From: Flavobacterium terrisoli | GTDB lineage: Bacteria; Bacteroidota; Bacteroidia; Flavobacteriales; Flavobacteriaceae | Length of the DNA stretch: 64,000 nucleotides | Assembly: GCF_030167905.1 (NCBI RefSeq) | Contig: NZ_JARGNA010000002.1 | Location: 372,001 to 436,000, forward strand | Direction of reading: 5' to 3' | Part shown: in pieces, positions 1 through 8,620 of the stretch | Layout: every line of letters begins with the position of its first letter | Numbering within the stretch: position 1 is the first letter of the stretch | Notes under the pieces: generated by a model | Database searches by the model: none | What the model was told of the DNA's origin: nothing | Seen by the model: only the letters and a program-made list of their open reading frames with translations | Translations under genes and position numbers: made by a program

Positions 1-250
1 GGAAAGTATCAGCCATAGCGACTAAGGTTTGGTGGAAAAACAATTTCATTTCGTCCACCGGCATGTCTTTGGTCCACAAATCAATACGAAGCGTTTCCTG
101 CACTTTGCTGTCCCAAATGGAAAGCATCATCGCTTTGGCTTCTTCCTGTTCTACTCCGCCATCCTGCGCCGTCCACATTAATTTTTCAGGTACCCGGTTT
201 TCATCTAATTCGACAAGGAATTTTATTTCGGATTTAATCGTTTTACTCAT
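1..250 (-). CDS. gldC: Gliding motility protein GldC (3' end cut by window edge)
   Basis: The reading frame starts with ATG at 250 and stays open to the window edge, giving 83 residues of a protein normally about 110 long, so the C-terminus is missing. The translation begins MSKTIKSEIKFLVELDENRV and continues with an MWTAQDGG stretch that I recognise as typical of GldC. GldC is a small accessory protein that improves gliding in Flavobacterium; its biochemical role is not defined. The start overlaps the end of gldB by 8 nt, so the two genes are almost certainly cotranscribed and translationally coupled, as in known gliding Bacteroidota. Confidence 0.9.
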   Translation of the reverse strand, partial: MSKTIKSEIKFLVELDENRVPEKLMWTAQDGGVEQEEAKAMMLSIWDSKVQETLRIDLWTKDMPVDEMKLFFHQTLVAMADTF

Positions 251-1205
251 TCTTTTTGGGTTTGTATTTTGATTTTTCAAATATTTCTTTGGCATCCATT
301 TTCAACATATCCTGCAAACTAACATCATTGTTTTCCATAAACGAGCGAACGATTTGCCAACCTATCCATTGCCCTACTCTTCCCGGAGATTCATTGTCGA
401 TTTCGAGATAAAACTTAGAAAACGGCGCCAGATTGATAAAGCGGTTTGGCAATTTTGAATCAGAGCTGAAAAGCATGTTCTCTTCTATGAAAAATCGCCA
501 AATATAGCTTTCATTTTCCTGACACCAGGTAATTTGCTCTGGCAAATAGCCCATTTTTTCCGCATCGGTATAATCCGGAAGCATAGCGTCCTTTAAATAC
601 AATTCCTTTCCGTAATACACCATCTCACCTAAAAAAGTCTTGTCGCTTGGCGGTGGAATTTTTCTTACGGCAAAGCTTGAAACAATATCCGGCATCATTT
701 GACGCTCTTCATAATTTTGCTTCAAATATGCTGCATCGGTATAAAACTTCACATCCTTACCCAGATACAATTCCAAAGCAATAATCAGTTTGTCATTGGC
801 ATAAATGGCCTTACTGGTATAATCCATATTGCCGATTACCGTATAAATTTGGGGCATTACAGTTTCTGGGAAATAGTATTTAAAATGCTTGAACAAATTT
901 TCAATTTGACTGGTTTGCTCATTAAAATTGGGGTATTTTTTCTGCACTTCCGCATACAAATCCCTCCAGTCCTTGTTTTGCATTTTATCGGTCCAAACCT
1001 TATCTTCAACACCTTCCGGAAAGAAAAAAGGATATTCTGCTTTCAGATTAGGCAAATCTTTTGGCGTTGCTTCAAAAAAAGCCTGATCAAATCGGTTCAC
1101 TTTCAGCGATACCGGAATTTCCTCTACAGCCTTTTCGACTTTAGATTTTTTATCACAGGAAACCAGAGCCAGAGCCAAAAATAATATTACAACGTACTTT
1201 TTCAT
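243..1205 (-). CDS. gldB: Gliding motility lipoprotein GldB
   Basis: A 320-residue protein with a lipoprotein signal peptide (KKYVVILFLALALVSC, acylated Cys17). GldB is required for gliding and is linked to the type IX secretion/motility machinery at the cell envelope. I chose the ATG at 1205 because it places the lipobox correctly; an in-frame ATG at 1232 would add nine residues before the signal peptide. The residues after Cys17 are DKKSK, which lack an acidic surface-export signal and fit a periplasm-facing lipoprotein. It is followed by gldC with an overlap and is divergent from nadE. Identity rests on overall sequence recognition and on the gldB-gldC order. Confidence 0.92.
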   Translation of the reverse strand: MKKYVVILFLALALVSCDKKSKVEKAVEEIPVSLKVNRFDQAFFEATPKDLPNLKAEYPFFFPEGVEDKVWTDKMQNKDWRDLYAEVQKKYPNFNEQTSQIENLFKHFKYYFPETVMPQIYTVIGNMDYTSKAIYANDKLIIALELYLGKDVKFYTDAAYLKQNYEERQMMPDIVSSFAVRKIPPPSDKTFLGEMVYYGKELYLKDAMLPDYTDAEKMGYLPEQITWCQENESYIWRFFIEENMLFSSDSKLPNRFINLAPFSKFYLEIDNESPGRVGQWIGWQIVRSFMENNDVSLQDMLKMDAKEIFEKSKYKPKKNE

Positions 1206-1254
1206 TTTAGGGATATATAAGGCAAAAATCAACTTAAAAAGTTTCTGATTTTTT

Positions 1255-1262
1255 TACATTTG
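1255..1262 (+). promoter_or_regulatory. Predicted -7 element (TACATTTG) for nadE
   Basis: This octamer matches the Bacteroidota sigma-A -7 consensus TAnnTTTG and lies 39 nt before the nadE ATG in the gldB/nadE divergent gap. No clear -33 element was identified. Confidence 0.5.
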
Positions 1263-1301
1263 CAAATATACATTTCAGTTTCTAAAAACTTTCATAAAAA
1301 A

Positions 1302-2108
1302 ATGGCTAAAAAAAGTAAAATCAAGGTAGGGGAAACGAACACCCATATTGTTACATGGTTAAGGGATTACGCCGTAAATGCAAAAGTGAATGGCTTTGTG
1401 ATTGGGATTTCCGGCGGTGTTGATTCGGCGGTAACCTCAACATTATGCGCACAAACGGGATTAACTACTTTATGCATTGAGATGCCAATCCATCAGGACA
1501 GCAGTCAGGTGAGTCGTGGAAGAGAACATATCGAGCAATTGAAAAAGCGTTTTCCGAATGTGCAAAATGCGGAAACTGATTTGACCGGTGTTTTTGAAAC
1601 ATTCAAAAAAGCGGTTCCCACTTCAGACAATGAGGTGAAGTTGAATTTGTCTTTGGCCAATACAAGAGCCAGATTGCGCATGACTACTTTGTACTATTAT
1701 GCAGGGATTCACGGTTTGCTCGTTGCCGGAACCGGTAATAAGGTAGAAGATTTTGGCGTTGGTTTTTATACCAAGTATGGTGATGGCGGTGTTGATTTGA
1801 GTCCGATTGCCGATTTAATGAAAAGTGATGTCTATGCCTTGGGTGAATATTTAGAAATTCCGATGTCGATACAAAAAGCGGCACCGACTGATGGCTTGTT
1901 TGGCGATTCGAGAACTGATGAAGATCAATTGGGCGCCAGTTATGACGAATTGGAATGGGCAATGCTGGAAGCAGAAAACAACAAGAAAAGTGAAGATTTT
2001 ACCGGAAGAGAACAAGAAGTTTTCAATATTTATAAGAAGTTAAATACAATTAACCAGCACAAAATGAACCCCATTCCTGTATGTATTATCCCAAATTTTT
2101 TAAAATAA
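1302..2108 (+). CDS. nadE: NH3-dependent NAD+ synthetase
   Basis: A 268-residue NAD synthetase of the short type with no glutaminase domain, so ammonia is the likely nitrogen source. It amidates nicotinic acid adenine dinucleotide to NAD+ using ATP, the last step of NAD synthesis. The ATP pyrophosphatase P-loop SGGVDS is at residues 37-42, and GTGNKVEDFGVGFYTKYGDG is the characteristic substrate-binding segment. The ATG at 1302 (MAKKSK) is preferred over an upstream in-frame start at 1260, which overlaps the predicted promoter. It lies next to gldBC in the opposite orientation. Confidence 0.95.
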   Translation: MAKKSKIKVGETNTHIVTWLRDYAVNAKVNGFVIGISGGVDSAVTSTLCAQTGLTTLCIEMPIHQDSSQVSRGREHIEQLKKRFPNVQNAETDLTGVFETFKKAVPTSDNEVKLNLSLANTRARLRMTTLYYYAGIHGLLVAGTGNKVEDFGVGFYTKYGDGGVDLSPIADLMKSDVYALGEYLEIPMSIQKAAPTDGLFGDSRTDEDQLGASYDELEWAMLEAENNKKSEDFTGREQEVFNIYKKLNTINQHKMNPIPVCIIPNFLK

Positions 2109-2190
2109 TATCCTTTTCGTTAACATTTTTAGAATATAATTTTTTAACTTTACAGTAAATTTCTATTAATTTTTATCAAATACCACAATT

Positions 2191-2820
2191 ATGATAAATG
2201 TATGTATTGCTGATAACTTTCCAGTTGTACACTTTGGAATGAAAGCTTACTTCAAGGATCACCCTGAAATAAGCATCGTTTCCAACGTAGGAAATTTTTT
2301 TATGGTTCCCGATGCCTTGAGAAACAAAGAAATTGACGTCTTAATCATCGATTTAGAGCTTGAAGGACTTAAAAGTATTTATGAGGTCAAGTCAATCATC
2401 AGAAATTTTCCAAAAACTAAAGTTATTGTATTCAGTAGTTTGTCTGAACACATTTACGCACCAAATGCCATTAAAGCAGGATGTGCCGGATATGTTCATA
2501 AGACATCAAAGCTTGAAAATTTAGGTATAACCATTGTCAAAGTAAACCAAGGGCAAATTATCCTAAATGAAGAGATCAAGAGAAACTTAGCGTTAATTGC
2601 CAAACAAAACAAATCAGAGCGTTTGTACCGTAAGCTTTCCAACAGAGAGATTGAAGTATTGCGTTTCTTAAGTGACGGCAAGAAAAACAACGAAATCGCT
2701 AAAATTTTAGCGCTTAATGAGAAAACCATCAGTACGTATAAACTTCGTCTTCTGACGAAATTGAACGTAACCAATTTGGTTGATCTTGTCAATAAAGCTA
2801 AAACTTTGGAAATCGTTTAG
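2191..2820 (+). CDS. NarL/LuxR-family response regulator (orphan)
   Basis: A 209-residue two-domain regulator. The N-terminal receiver (about 1-120) has the likely phospho-acceptor Asp54 in DVLIIDLE and the conserved Lys in YVHKTS. The acidic pocket near the N-terminus reads ADNF, with one acid instead of the usual pair. The C-terminal LuxR-type helix-turn-helix (about 145-205) contains LSNREIEVLRFLSDG and NEIAKILALNEKTIS. No histidine kinase is adjacent. It is a single-gene unit ending in a clear terminator. The target genes cannot be read from the sequence. Confidence 0.88.
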   Translation: MINVCIADNFPVVHFGMKAYFKDHPEISIVSNVGNFFMVPDALRNKEIDVLIIDLELEGLKSIYEVKSIIRNFPKTKVIVFSSLSEHIYAPNAIKAGCAGYVHKTSKLENLGITIVKVNQGQIILNEEIKRNLALIAKQNKSERLYRKLSNREIEVLRFLSDGKKNNEIAKILALNEKTISTYKLRLLTKLNVTNLVDLVNKAKTLEIV

Positions 2821-2827
2821 AACTAAG

Positions 2828-2851
2828 CCTCGCAAAATGCGGGGTTTTTTT
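2828..2851 (+). terminator. Rho-independent terminator after the response regulator
   Basis: A 6-bp stem (CCTCGC/GCGGGG, one G-U pair) with an AAAAT loop, followed by a run of seven T. Confidence 0.8.
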
Positions 2852-4832
2852 ATATATAAGTCGAACGTATTCTCCCTATTTTATTGGTCAGGCTGACCTT
2901 CAGTTTGTTGTAATCATTGATGGTTGCCATAATTTCTCCCGACTCATTTTCTTCTTCTACATTCCCAAAAGAATTCATCAAGTCCAAAATCAATTTATTG
3001 ATTAAATATTCGCGCAACGAAATAATCGTTTCAGAAACATACTGACTCACATTCTGGGTTTTGGTTTTCACATAAATGTGTTTGGTTTCCCAATTGTGAA
3101 GCAATTCTCTTTCTTCCGACATTAAAATATCGGTCACCATTTGTGAATGCTCGGGTGACAATTGCATCAGATAATGTTCAATGCTGAATTCCTCATTCTG
3201 GTTGTAATAAGCAATCAAATCATTGTAGATTTCCTTAAACAATGGATTAGCCAATTCCACTTCATCTTCCTGCAAACTCAGATAAATGCGCTGGAACACT
3301 TTAAAGGTGTTGGTTTCCTTTTCTTCAATCATTTCGCCCTCTTCATTGGCTTTTAGAATATAATCGTCAAAATCGGCTTCCTGAGAACCATAAAGCAATA
3401 GCATTTCTAAAATCTTGCGCTCTAAATCATAAACAATATTGACTTTTTCCTGAGCAATCTGTGGTTCATTCTTTACGACTTCAAAAGCGGTTTGCTCTTG
3501 TTTGAGTTTTTTGCCGGCTTCTGAAATGTCCTTTTTGACCATTTGGGCCAAAGTATTCAGCAATACCTGTTCCGAAATATCCATGATTCGGGCCGTTTCC
3601 TGGATATAGATTTCTCTTTTAATCCTATCGGGAATTTTGGAAATGCTCACCACCATATCGCGAATCAAATCGGCTTTCTTAATCGGATCGTTATTGGCTT
3701 CATTCATCAAAAGCGACGCTTTGAACTGAATAAAATCCTTGGCGTTATTTTCTAAATAGGAAACCAAATCCTCATACGAGTTCTTTCTGGCAAAACTATC
3801 CGGGTCATCGCCATCGGGGAAAGTGCAGACTTTTACATTCATGCCTTCTTCCAGAATCAAATCGATTCCGCGAACAGAAGCGCGTAAACCAGCGGCATCA
3901 CCATCAAAAAGTACGGTAATGTTTTTGGTCAAACGGTTGATTAAACGAATTTGGTCAGACGTCAAAGCCGTTCCCGAAGACGCTACAACATTCTCCACTC
4001 CGGCCTGATGCAACTGAATCACATCGGTATAACCTTCAACCAAGTAACAATTGTTTTGCTTGGCAATGGCTTGCTTAGCGTGGAAAATTCCGTAAAGCAC
4101 TTTACTTTTATGGTAAATATCACTTTCAGGTGAATTGAGGTATTTGGCTGCCTTTTTATCATTGGTCAAAATCCTGCCGCCAAAACCTAAGTTTCGCCCC
4201 GACAAACTCTGAATAGGAAACATCACCCTGCCTTTGAAACGGTCAAAATGCTTTCCGTCTTCGCGGGTAATCGTCAACCCAACTTTTTCCAAAAACTCCA
4301 GTTGGTAACCTTTGCCCAACGCTTCTTTGGTAAACGCATCCCAGGTTTCGGGTGAATAACCCAAGCCGAATTTGGTTATCGTTTCGTTGGTAAAACCTCT
4401 TTCCTTGAAATAGGACAAACCAATGGCTTTGCCTTCTTCGGTATTTAAAAGCGTATCGTGAAAATAGCTTTTGGCAAATTCAGAAACCAAATAAAGACTT
4501 TCCTTTTCATTGGCTTCTAGTTTATCTTCCTGAGAAACTTCGGTTTCTTCAATTTCGATATTGTATTTGTTGGCCAAAAAACGAATCGCTTCCGGATAGG
4601 TAAAATGCTCATGTTCCATCAGGAAAGTCACCACACTTCCGCCTTTTCCCGAACTAAAATCTTTCCAGATTTGTTTTACTGGCGACACCATAAAAGACGG
4701 TGAACGCTCATCCGAAAACGGGCTCAGTCCCTTGTAATTGCTTCCCGCGCGCTTGAGCTGGACAAAGTCACCGATGACTTCTTCCACACGGGCGGTTTCA
4801 AAAACTTTATCTATGGTTTCGCGGGTAATCAA
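2850..4832 (-). CDS. dnaG: DNA primase DnaG lacking the zinc-ribbon ligands
   Basis: A 660-residue primase that makes RNA primers for chromosome replication. The N-terminal CHC2-type domain (about 1-95) keeps the fold signature KGLSPFSDERSPSF and KQIWKDFSSGKGG, but the four zinc ligands of the family appear as Ser37, Ser40, Asp58 and Ser61. The TOPRIM catalytic core is intact: EGYTD at 266-270 and DGDAAG at 310-315. The C-terminal part corresponds to the helicase-binding domain. Translation starts at TTG (4832); no ATG fits, and the first residues MITRETID match the family start. The length is normal, so this is not a decayed gene. Confidence 0.95.
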   Translation of the reverse strand: MITRETIDKVFETARVEEVIGDFVQLKRAGSNYKGLSPFSDERSPSFMVSPVKQIWKDFSSGKGGSVVTFLMEHEHFTYPEAIRFLANKYNIEIEETEVSQEDKLEANEKESLYLVSEFAKSYFHDTLLNTEEGKAIGLSYFKERGFTNETITKFGLGYSPETWDAFTKEALGKGYQLEFLEKVGLTITREDGKHFDRFKGRVMFPIQSLSGRNLGFGGRILTNDKKAAKYLNSPESDIYHKSKVLYGIFHAKQAIAKQNNCYLVEGYTDVIQLHQAGVENVVASSGTALTSDQIRLINRLTKNITVLFDGDAAGLRASVRGIDLILEEGMNVKVCTFPDGDDPDSFARKNSYEDLVSYLENNAKDFIQFKASLLMNEANNDPIKKADLIRDMVVSISKIPDRIKREIYIQETARIMDISEQVLLNTLAQMVKKDISEAGKKLKQEQTAFEVVKNEPQIAQEKVNIVYDLERKILEMLLLYGSQEADFDDYILKANEEGEMIEEKETNTFKVFQRIYLSLQEDEVELANPLFKEIYNDLIAYYNQNEEFSIEHYLMQLSPEHSQMVTDILMSEERELLHNWETKHIYVKTKTQNVSQYVSETIISLREYLINKLILDLMNSFGNVEEENESGEIMATINDYNKLKVSLTNKIGRIRSTYI

Positions 4833-4890
4833 GCTCTGGATTTTTAAAAATTTGAGTGAGGGTAAAAATACATAATTTAAAACTTAAAAT

Positions 4891-4921
4891 AAAAAAAGAT
4901 GTCTCATTGCTGAAACATCTT
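4891..4921 (-). terminator. Terminator of the sigma/regulator/outer-membrane protein operon
   Basis: On the minus strand a 9-bp stem (AGATGTTTC/GAGACATCT, one G-U) with a 6-nt loop is followed by seven T, 33 nt after the stop of the last gene. Confidence 0.8.
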
Positions 4922-4953
4922 TTCGAAATATAATCTAACCTAAACAAATTATT

Positions 4954-6027
4954 TTAATTCCAATCGAAACGAACCCCAAGTGAAACGTTGTTTTGTTTGA
5001 TGGCGTTGTCTTTGAACATTGGATTCAAGTCATATTTCAAATAAAGACTGGTTCCTTTGTATCCAAGGTAAGTACTCATCCCGTAGATAAAATCATTTAC
5101 GTTGAAATCTCCTTTTTCTTTAACATAGATGTCATGTCCATCCATTTCATATTTGGTTTTTTGCTTTGATTTCACTCTGAATCCGGCATAACCACCGATT
5201 CCGAAACGAACGCTTTCATGGGTTCTGAATATTTTTTTGCCATCATTGTTTTTGGCTTTGGTAAAATCGAATTCCAAATGCATTGGCAACGATACAAACA
5301 CGTTTCTCATACGGGAATCCTGTAATTGTATCGGACTGGTTTCAAGATTGGTCTGATTGCCATCCACCACAAACAATCGGCTATCTGTTGGGCGAAGGTT
5401 GTTGTACATTAACGACATTCCGTATTTCAAATGCAATAAATTGTCATTTTTCAAAAGTCGGGTATTCCAAGTCACACCCCATTCGTAAAAGTGTGAACCC
5501 CAATATCTGAAGTCAGAATTAGCCACACTTCCATCGGTTACTAAGTTGTTTAGACCGGCTGCAAATACAAACTGTGAAGTCGTTCTGCGTTCGCCTCTGT
5601 TTCTCCTGATGGAATCATTTCTGTCCCAGTTCCACTTAATTGAAAACTTATCTTTACCTTCTTTGATTTTGCCTTCTACTTTTTGATTTACCAGTTCCTT
5701 TAACTCTTCCTGAGCCTGACCAACTCTGGTTTCAATATTTTTAGAACGGATTTCGGCAAATTTTAATTTCTTTTCATCGGCTTGTTCTTTGGTAATGGTA
5801 CCAGCTTCCAATTCTTTGTTTACCGATTCAATTTCTGCTTTTAAAGCTGCTTTTTCTTCTTTGGTGATGGCTTCAATTTTATTAGAGATAAGCTTAACTC
5901 TTAACTCGAAAGAAGTTGCTTCAACTGTAATCGTTGGTTTGTCTTTGTCTTTGTCCTTTTCCTGAGCGGTTGCTTTGGTAACCAAAAGACTTAGCAATGT
6001 TGCAGCATAAATGATAAAATTCTTCAT
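4954..6027 (-). CDS. Outer-membrane beta-barrel protein with N-terminal coiled coil
   Basis: A 357-residue exported protein. The signal peptide (about 1-21) ends at TKATAQ. Residues about 35-130 are Lys/Glu-rich with heptad-like spacing (EEKAALKAEIESVNKELEAG), predicting a coiled coil. The C-terminal two thirds alternate aromatic and polar residues and end SLGVRFDWN, typical of an outer-membrane barrel with a terminal aromatic strand. It is the last gene of an operon behind an ECF sigma factor and a membrane-anchored regulator (37-nt gap), so it may be a target or partner of that regulon. No specific function is recognised. Confidence 0.7.
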   Translation of the reverse strand: MKNFIIYAATLLSLLVTKATAQEKDKDKDKPTITVEATSFELRVKLISNKIEAITKEEKAALKAEIESVNKELEAGTITKEQADEKKLKFAEIRSKNIETRVGQAQEELKELVNQKVEGKIKEGKDKFSIKWNWDRNDSIRRNRGERRTTSQFVFAAGLNNLVTDGSVANSDFRYWGSHFYEWGVTWNTRLLKNDNLLHLKYGMSLMYNNLRPTDSRLFVVDGNQTNLETSPIQLQDSRMRNVFVSLPMHLEFDFTKAKNNDGKKIFRTHESVRFGIGGYAGFRVKSKQKTKYEMDGHDIYVKEKGDFNVNDFIYGMSTYLGYKGTSLYLKYDLNPMFKDNAIKQNNVSLGVRFDWN

Positions 6028-6064
6028 GATAATTGTGATTTAAATTTATTTAATTGATTGATGA

Positions 6065-6814
6065 TTATTCGTTGTTCCGGTTGGCCAAAGCCACTTTAAC
6101 TTCTTTGTAATTTTTATTGATTTTTTGGAGCATTTTTTCTCTGAAGCTATATTCCACTTCTCCGTCGACTTGAGAAAGTAAACTTTTAGCATCCACTTTT
6201 AAACTTGATTTCTGATTGGCAGAGGCTGCAGCTGATTTGTCCAGATCGGCCAACAAACTGTCATCTGTTTTTGAAATTGTGCTTTTATTGACTGTAGTTG
6301 GCTTCTGCTCCATTACTTGTGGCAAACTTTTTATCGCCACATCTGATGAACCCTGGAACTCAATTTCTTTGTCTCTGATGTTGTTTTGATTTTGATTGGC
6401 ATTTACTTTTTGATTATTGATTGAAACTCTTGGATGATTTGTAATTGGTTGTCGGTTGTCGGTTGTCGGTTGAACATCCGAAGTCGCGACAGCTTCATTT
6501 TGTTTTTGGCTTTCCACTATTGGCGCTTGAAGACTTTCTTTATTGTTTTGAACAGTATCGATTTTAGTTTCTGTTCCAACAACGGTATTCGGAGCATTAA
6601 TGACTGTATTTTTTTGATTGAACAAAAACAAACCAAGTGTTACGAAGACCAAAATACTGGCAGCTATAAACAAAAAGCCAAAAGGTTTTCTTGTTTTTTT
6701 TTCTTCAGCTACCGAAAGCATCGCATCCAATCTGTCCCAAGCCTGAGATGAAGGTTGAATTTCTCTTGCATTCAACTTGTCTCTGAATTGTTTTTCTATT
6801 TTATTCGGTTCCAT
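6065..6814 (-). CDS. Membrane-anchored putative anti-sigma factor
   Basis: About 249 residues. The cytoplasmic N-terminus (IEKQFRDKLNAREIQPSSQAWDRLDAML) is the pattern seen in Bacteroidota proteins encoded right after ECF sigma genes. One transmembrane helix follows (about 44-66), then a long Gln/Asn/Ser-rich, poorly conserved periplasmic part. The gene overlaps the 3' end of the sigma gene, implying coupled translation. An anti-sigma or sigma-modulating role is inferred from position and topology; no anti-sigma zinc motif is visible. An alternative ATG two codons upstream (6820) is possible. Confidence 0.65.
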   Translation of the reverse strand: MEPNKIEKQFRDKLNAREIQPSSQAWDRLDAMLSVAEEKKTRKPFGFLFIAASILVFVTLGLFLFNQKNTVINAPNTVVGTETKIDTVQNNKESLQAPIVESQKQNEAVATSDVQPTTDNRQPITNHPRVSINNQKVNANQNQNNIRDKEIEFQGSSDVAIKSLPQVMEQKPTTVNKSTISKTDDSLLADLDKSAAASANQKSSLKVDAKSLLSQVDGEVEYSFREKMLQKINKNYKEVKVALANRNNE

Positions 6815-7361
6815 TTTCATAATTTTTTAATTTGGTAATATTCTCCTGCAGCATTTTTCGAGCGTGTGATAATTGTGATTTTGAAGTTCCTTCGCTGATG
6901 CCCAGCATCGTTGCAATTTCCTGATGTTTGAATCCTTCAATCGCATACAGATTGAAAATCATCTTATATCCTTCGGGCAAACTGTCAATCAAAAACTGAA
7001 TGTCTTCTACTGAAAACTGGCTTTCAATATTATTGTGTCTTTCTTCAAAATAATTTTCGTCTTCAATGAACTTCACTTTCTTTTGAACTCTGATAAACGA
7101 AATACACTCGTTCACCATAATTCTTCTGATCCAACCTTCAAAACTGCCTTTGTACTCAAAGTTTTTCAGATTGGTAAACACTTTCATAAAAGCGGTAATC
7201 ATTATGTCTTCCGCCTGTTGTACATCTTTGATATACTGCCGGCAAACACTCAACATTCTCGGAGCGAATTTGGAATAAATCTGATGCTGTGCGTGGCGAT
7301 TGCTTTCGACAGCCAGTTCGATTAATTCTTTTTCATCTTTATGTAAATTGATTACTTTCAA
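6801..7361 (-). CDS. ECF-type RNA polymerase sigma factor
   Basis: A 186-residue group 4 sigma factor. Region 2 (about 25-95) includes the core-binding and -10-recognition segments (QAEDIMITAFMKVF, FEGWIRRIMVNECISFIR). Region 4 (about 125-180) has a helix-turn-helix ending HQEIATMLGISEGTSKSQLS, which recognises the -35-like element. It is first in a three-gene operon with a membrane-anchored regulator and an outer-membrane protein, so it probably responds to an envelope signal. The target promoter cannot be deduced here. Confidence 0.9.
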   Translation of the reverse strand: MKVINLHKDEKELIELAVESNRHAQHQIYSKFAPRMLSVCRQYIKDVQQAEDIMITAFMKVFTNLKNFEYKGSFEGWIRRIMVNECISFIRVQKKVKFIEDENYFEERHNNIESQFSVEDIQFLIDSLPEGYKMIFNLYAIEGFKHQEIATMLGISEGTSKSQLSHARKMLQENITKLKNYENGTE

Positions 7362-7508
7362 AATGTTTGGTTAGTGTTCTATTAGCATAGACGAGAATAG
7401 ATAAAAAATGGTTGCATGATGATTTTAAAAATTTTCAATTTGAAGATTTGAAAATGAAAAACATCAACAAAATCAATGCTTTACAGCAAAAATTATTTTT
7501 AAAAAAAA

Positions 7509-8489
7509 TTATTTTTTTCTTTCAATCACATAATTCACCATCAGCGAAAGTGCGTCCCGGTATTCAGATTGGGGGAAATTTTGAAGGATTTGGAGCGCTT
7601 CCTGCTGGAATTCTACCATTTTTTGTTCGGCATAGTGCAAACCGTTTTTGTCTTTTACGAATTGGATGACTTCGGCAACCCGTTTTCTGTCCTTGTTATG
7701 ATTCTTGATCGAATTAATGCACCAGCTCTTTTCTTGATCGGTACAATTGTTCAAGGCGTATATCAGCGGCAATGTCATTTTTTGCTCCTTAATGTCAATT
7801 CCGGTTGGTTTCCCAATGGCATCATCGGTATAATCAAACAAGTCATCTTTGATTTGGAAAGCCATCCCGATGAGTTCACCAAATTTACGCATCGATTCTA
7901 CCTGAGTTTCATCTTCAGAAACTGATTTGGCGCCAAGTGCACAACACGAAGCAATTAAGGTCGCTGTTTTTTTGCGGATAATTTCATAGTAAACATCTTC
8001 GATTATATCCAAACGGCGGGCTTTTTCAATTTGCAGCAATTCGCCTTCGCTCATTTCACGTACGGCAACGGAAATAATCCGGAGCAAATCAAAATCGCCA
8101 TTGTCTATGGAAAGCAATAGTCCTTTGGACAATAAATAATCACCAACCAAAACTGCAATTTTGTTTTTCCACAGCGCATTGATGGAGAAAAATCCACGGC
8201 GACGGTTACTGTCATCCACAACGTCATCATGAACCAAGGTTGCCGTATGGATCAATTCGATTACGGATGCGCCGCGATAAGTTCGTTCATTGACTTTGCT
8301 GTTTTCTGACAGCATTTTGGCTACCAAAAAAACAAACATCGGACGCATTTGCTTTCCTTTGCGGTTGACGATATAATATGTGATTCGATTTAAAAGCGCG
8401 ACCTTAGAAGTCATTGATTCGTAGAACTTTTTCTCGAAAAGCTCCATTTCTTCCTGAATCGGTTTTTTTATTTGCGAAGTAATATTCAT
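7509..8489 (-). CDS. Trans-polyprenyl diphosphate synthase (octaprenyl-type)
   Basis: A 326-residue all-alpha isoprenyl synthase that condenses isopentenyl diphosphate with allylic diphosphates to make the long chain, probably for menaquinone. The first aspartate-rich motif is HDDVVDD (Asp88-Asp93), followed by RRRG; the second is QIKDDLFDY in the C-terminal half. Chain length cannot be read reliably from sequence; the family in Bacteroidota is usually annotated octaprenyl or polyprenyl synthetase. The ATG at 8489 (MNITSQ) is preferred to an upstream in-frame ATG at 8522 that overlaps the predicted -7 element. It is divergent from the next lipoprotein. Confidence 0.9.
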   Translation of the reverse strand: MNITSQIKKPIQEEMELFEKKFYESMTSKVALLNRITYYIVNRKGKQMRPMFVFLVAKMLSENSKVNERTYRGASVIELIHTATLVHDDVVDDSNRRRGFFSINALWKNKIAVLVGDYLLSKGLLLSIDNGDFDLLRIISVAVREMSEGELLQIEKARRLDIIEDVYYEIIRKKTATLIASCCALGAKSVSEDETQVESMRKFGELIGMAFQIKDDLFDYTDDAIGKPTGIDIKEQKMTLPLIYALNNCTDQEKSWCINSIKNHNKDRKRVAEVIQFVKDKNGLHYAEQKMVEFQQEALQILQNFPQSEYRDALSLMVNYVIERKK

Positions 8490-8519
8490 TAAAATGACTT
8501 CCGAGTTCCATCGGGCATT

Positions 8520-8527
8520 CAAAGATA
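8520..8527 (-). promoter_or_regulatory. Predicted -7 element (TATCTTTG) for the polyprenyl synthase
   Basis: Matches TAnnTTTG on the minus strand, 30 nt before the ATG at 8489. No convincing -33 TTG is seen at the right distance. Confidence 0.5.
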
Positions 8528-8556
8528 CGATAATGGAATCGTTTGAAAAAAATATT

Positions 8557-8564
8557 TACCTTTG
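8557..8564 (+). promoter_or_regulatory. Predicted -7 element (TACCTTTG) for the 8621 lipoprotein
   Basis: Matches TAnnTTTG, 56 nt before the ATG at 8621, in the divergent intergenic region. Confidence 0.45.
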
Positions 8565-8620
8565 ATTAAACCTTTTATGAATTTTACATTCAAATATTGG
8601 AACCAAAAAAATTAACCATT

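Noticed and set aside
699..1184. 161-aa open frame antisense to gldB
   Set aside because: It is a shadow of the gldB coding strand with no signal or domain; many similar shadows across the window were discarded for the same reason.
4833..4890. Possible attenuator or promoter in the dnaG upstream region
   Set aside because: Only AT-rich sequence is seen; no clear TAnnTTTG on the minus strand and no stable stem other than the neighbouring operon terminator.
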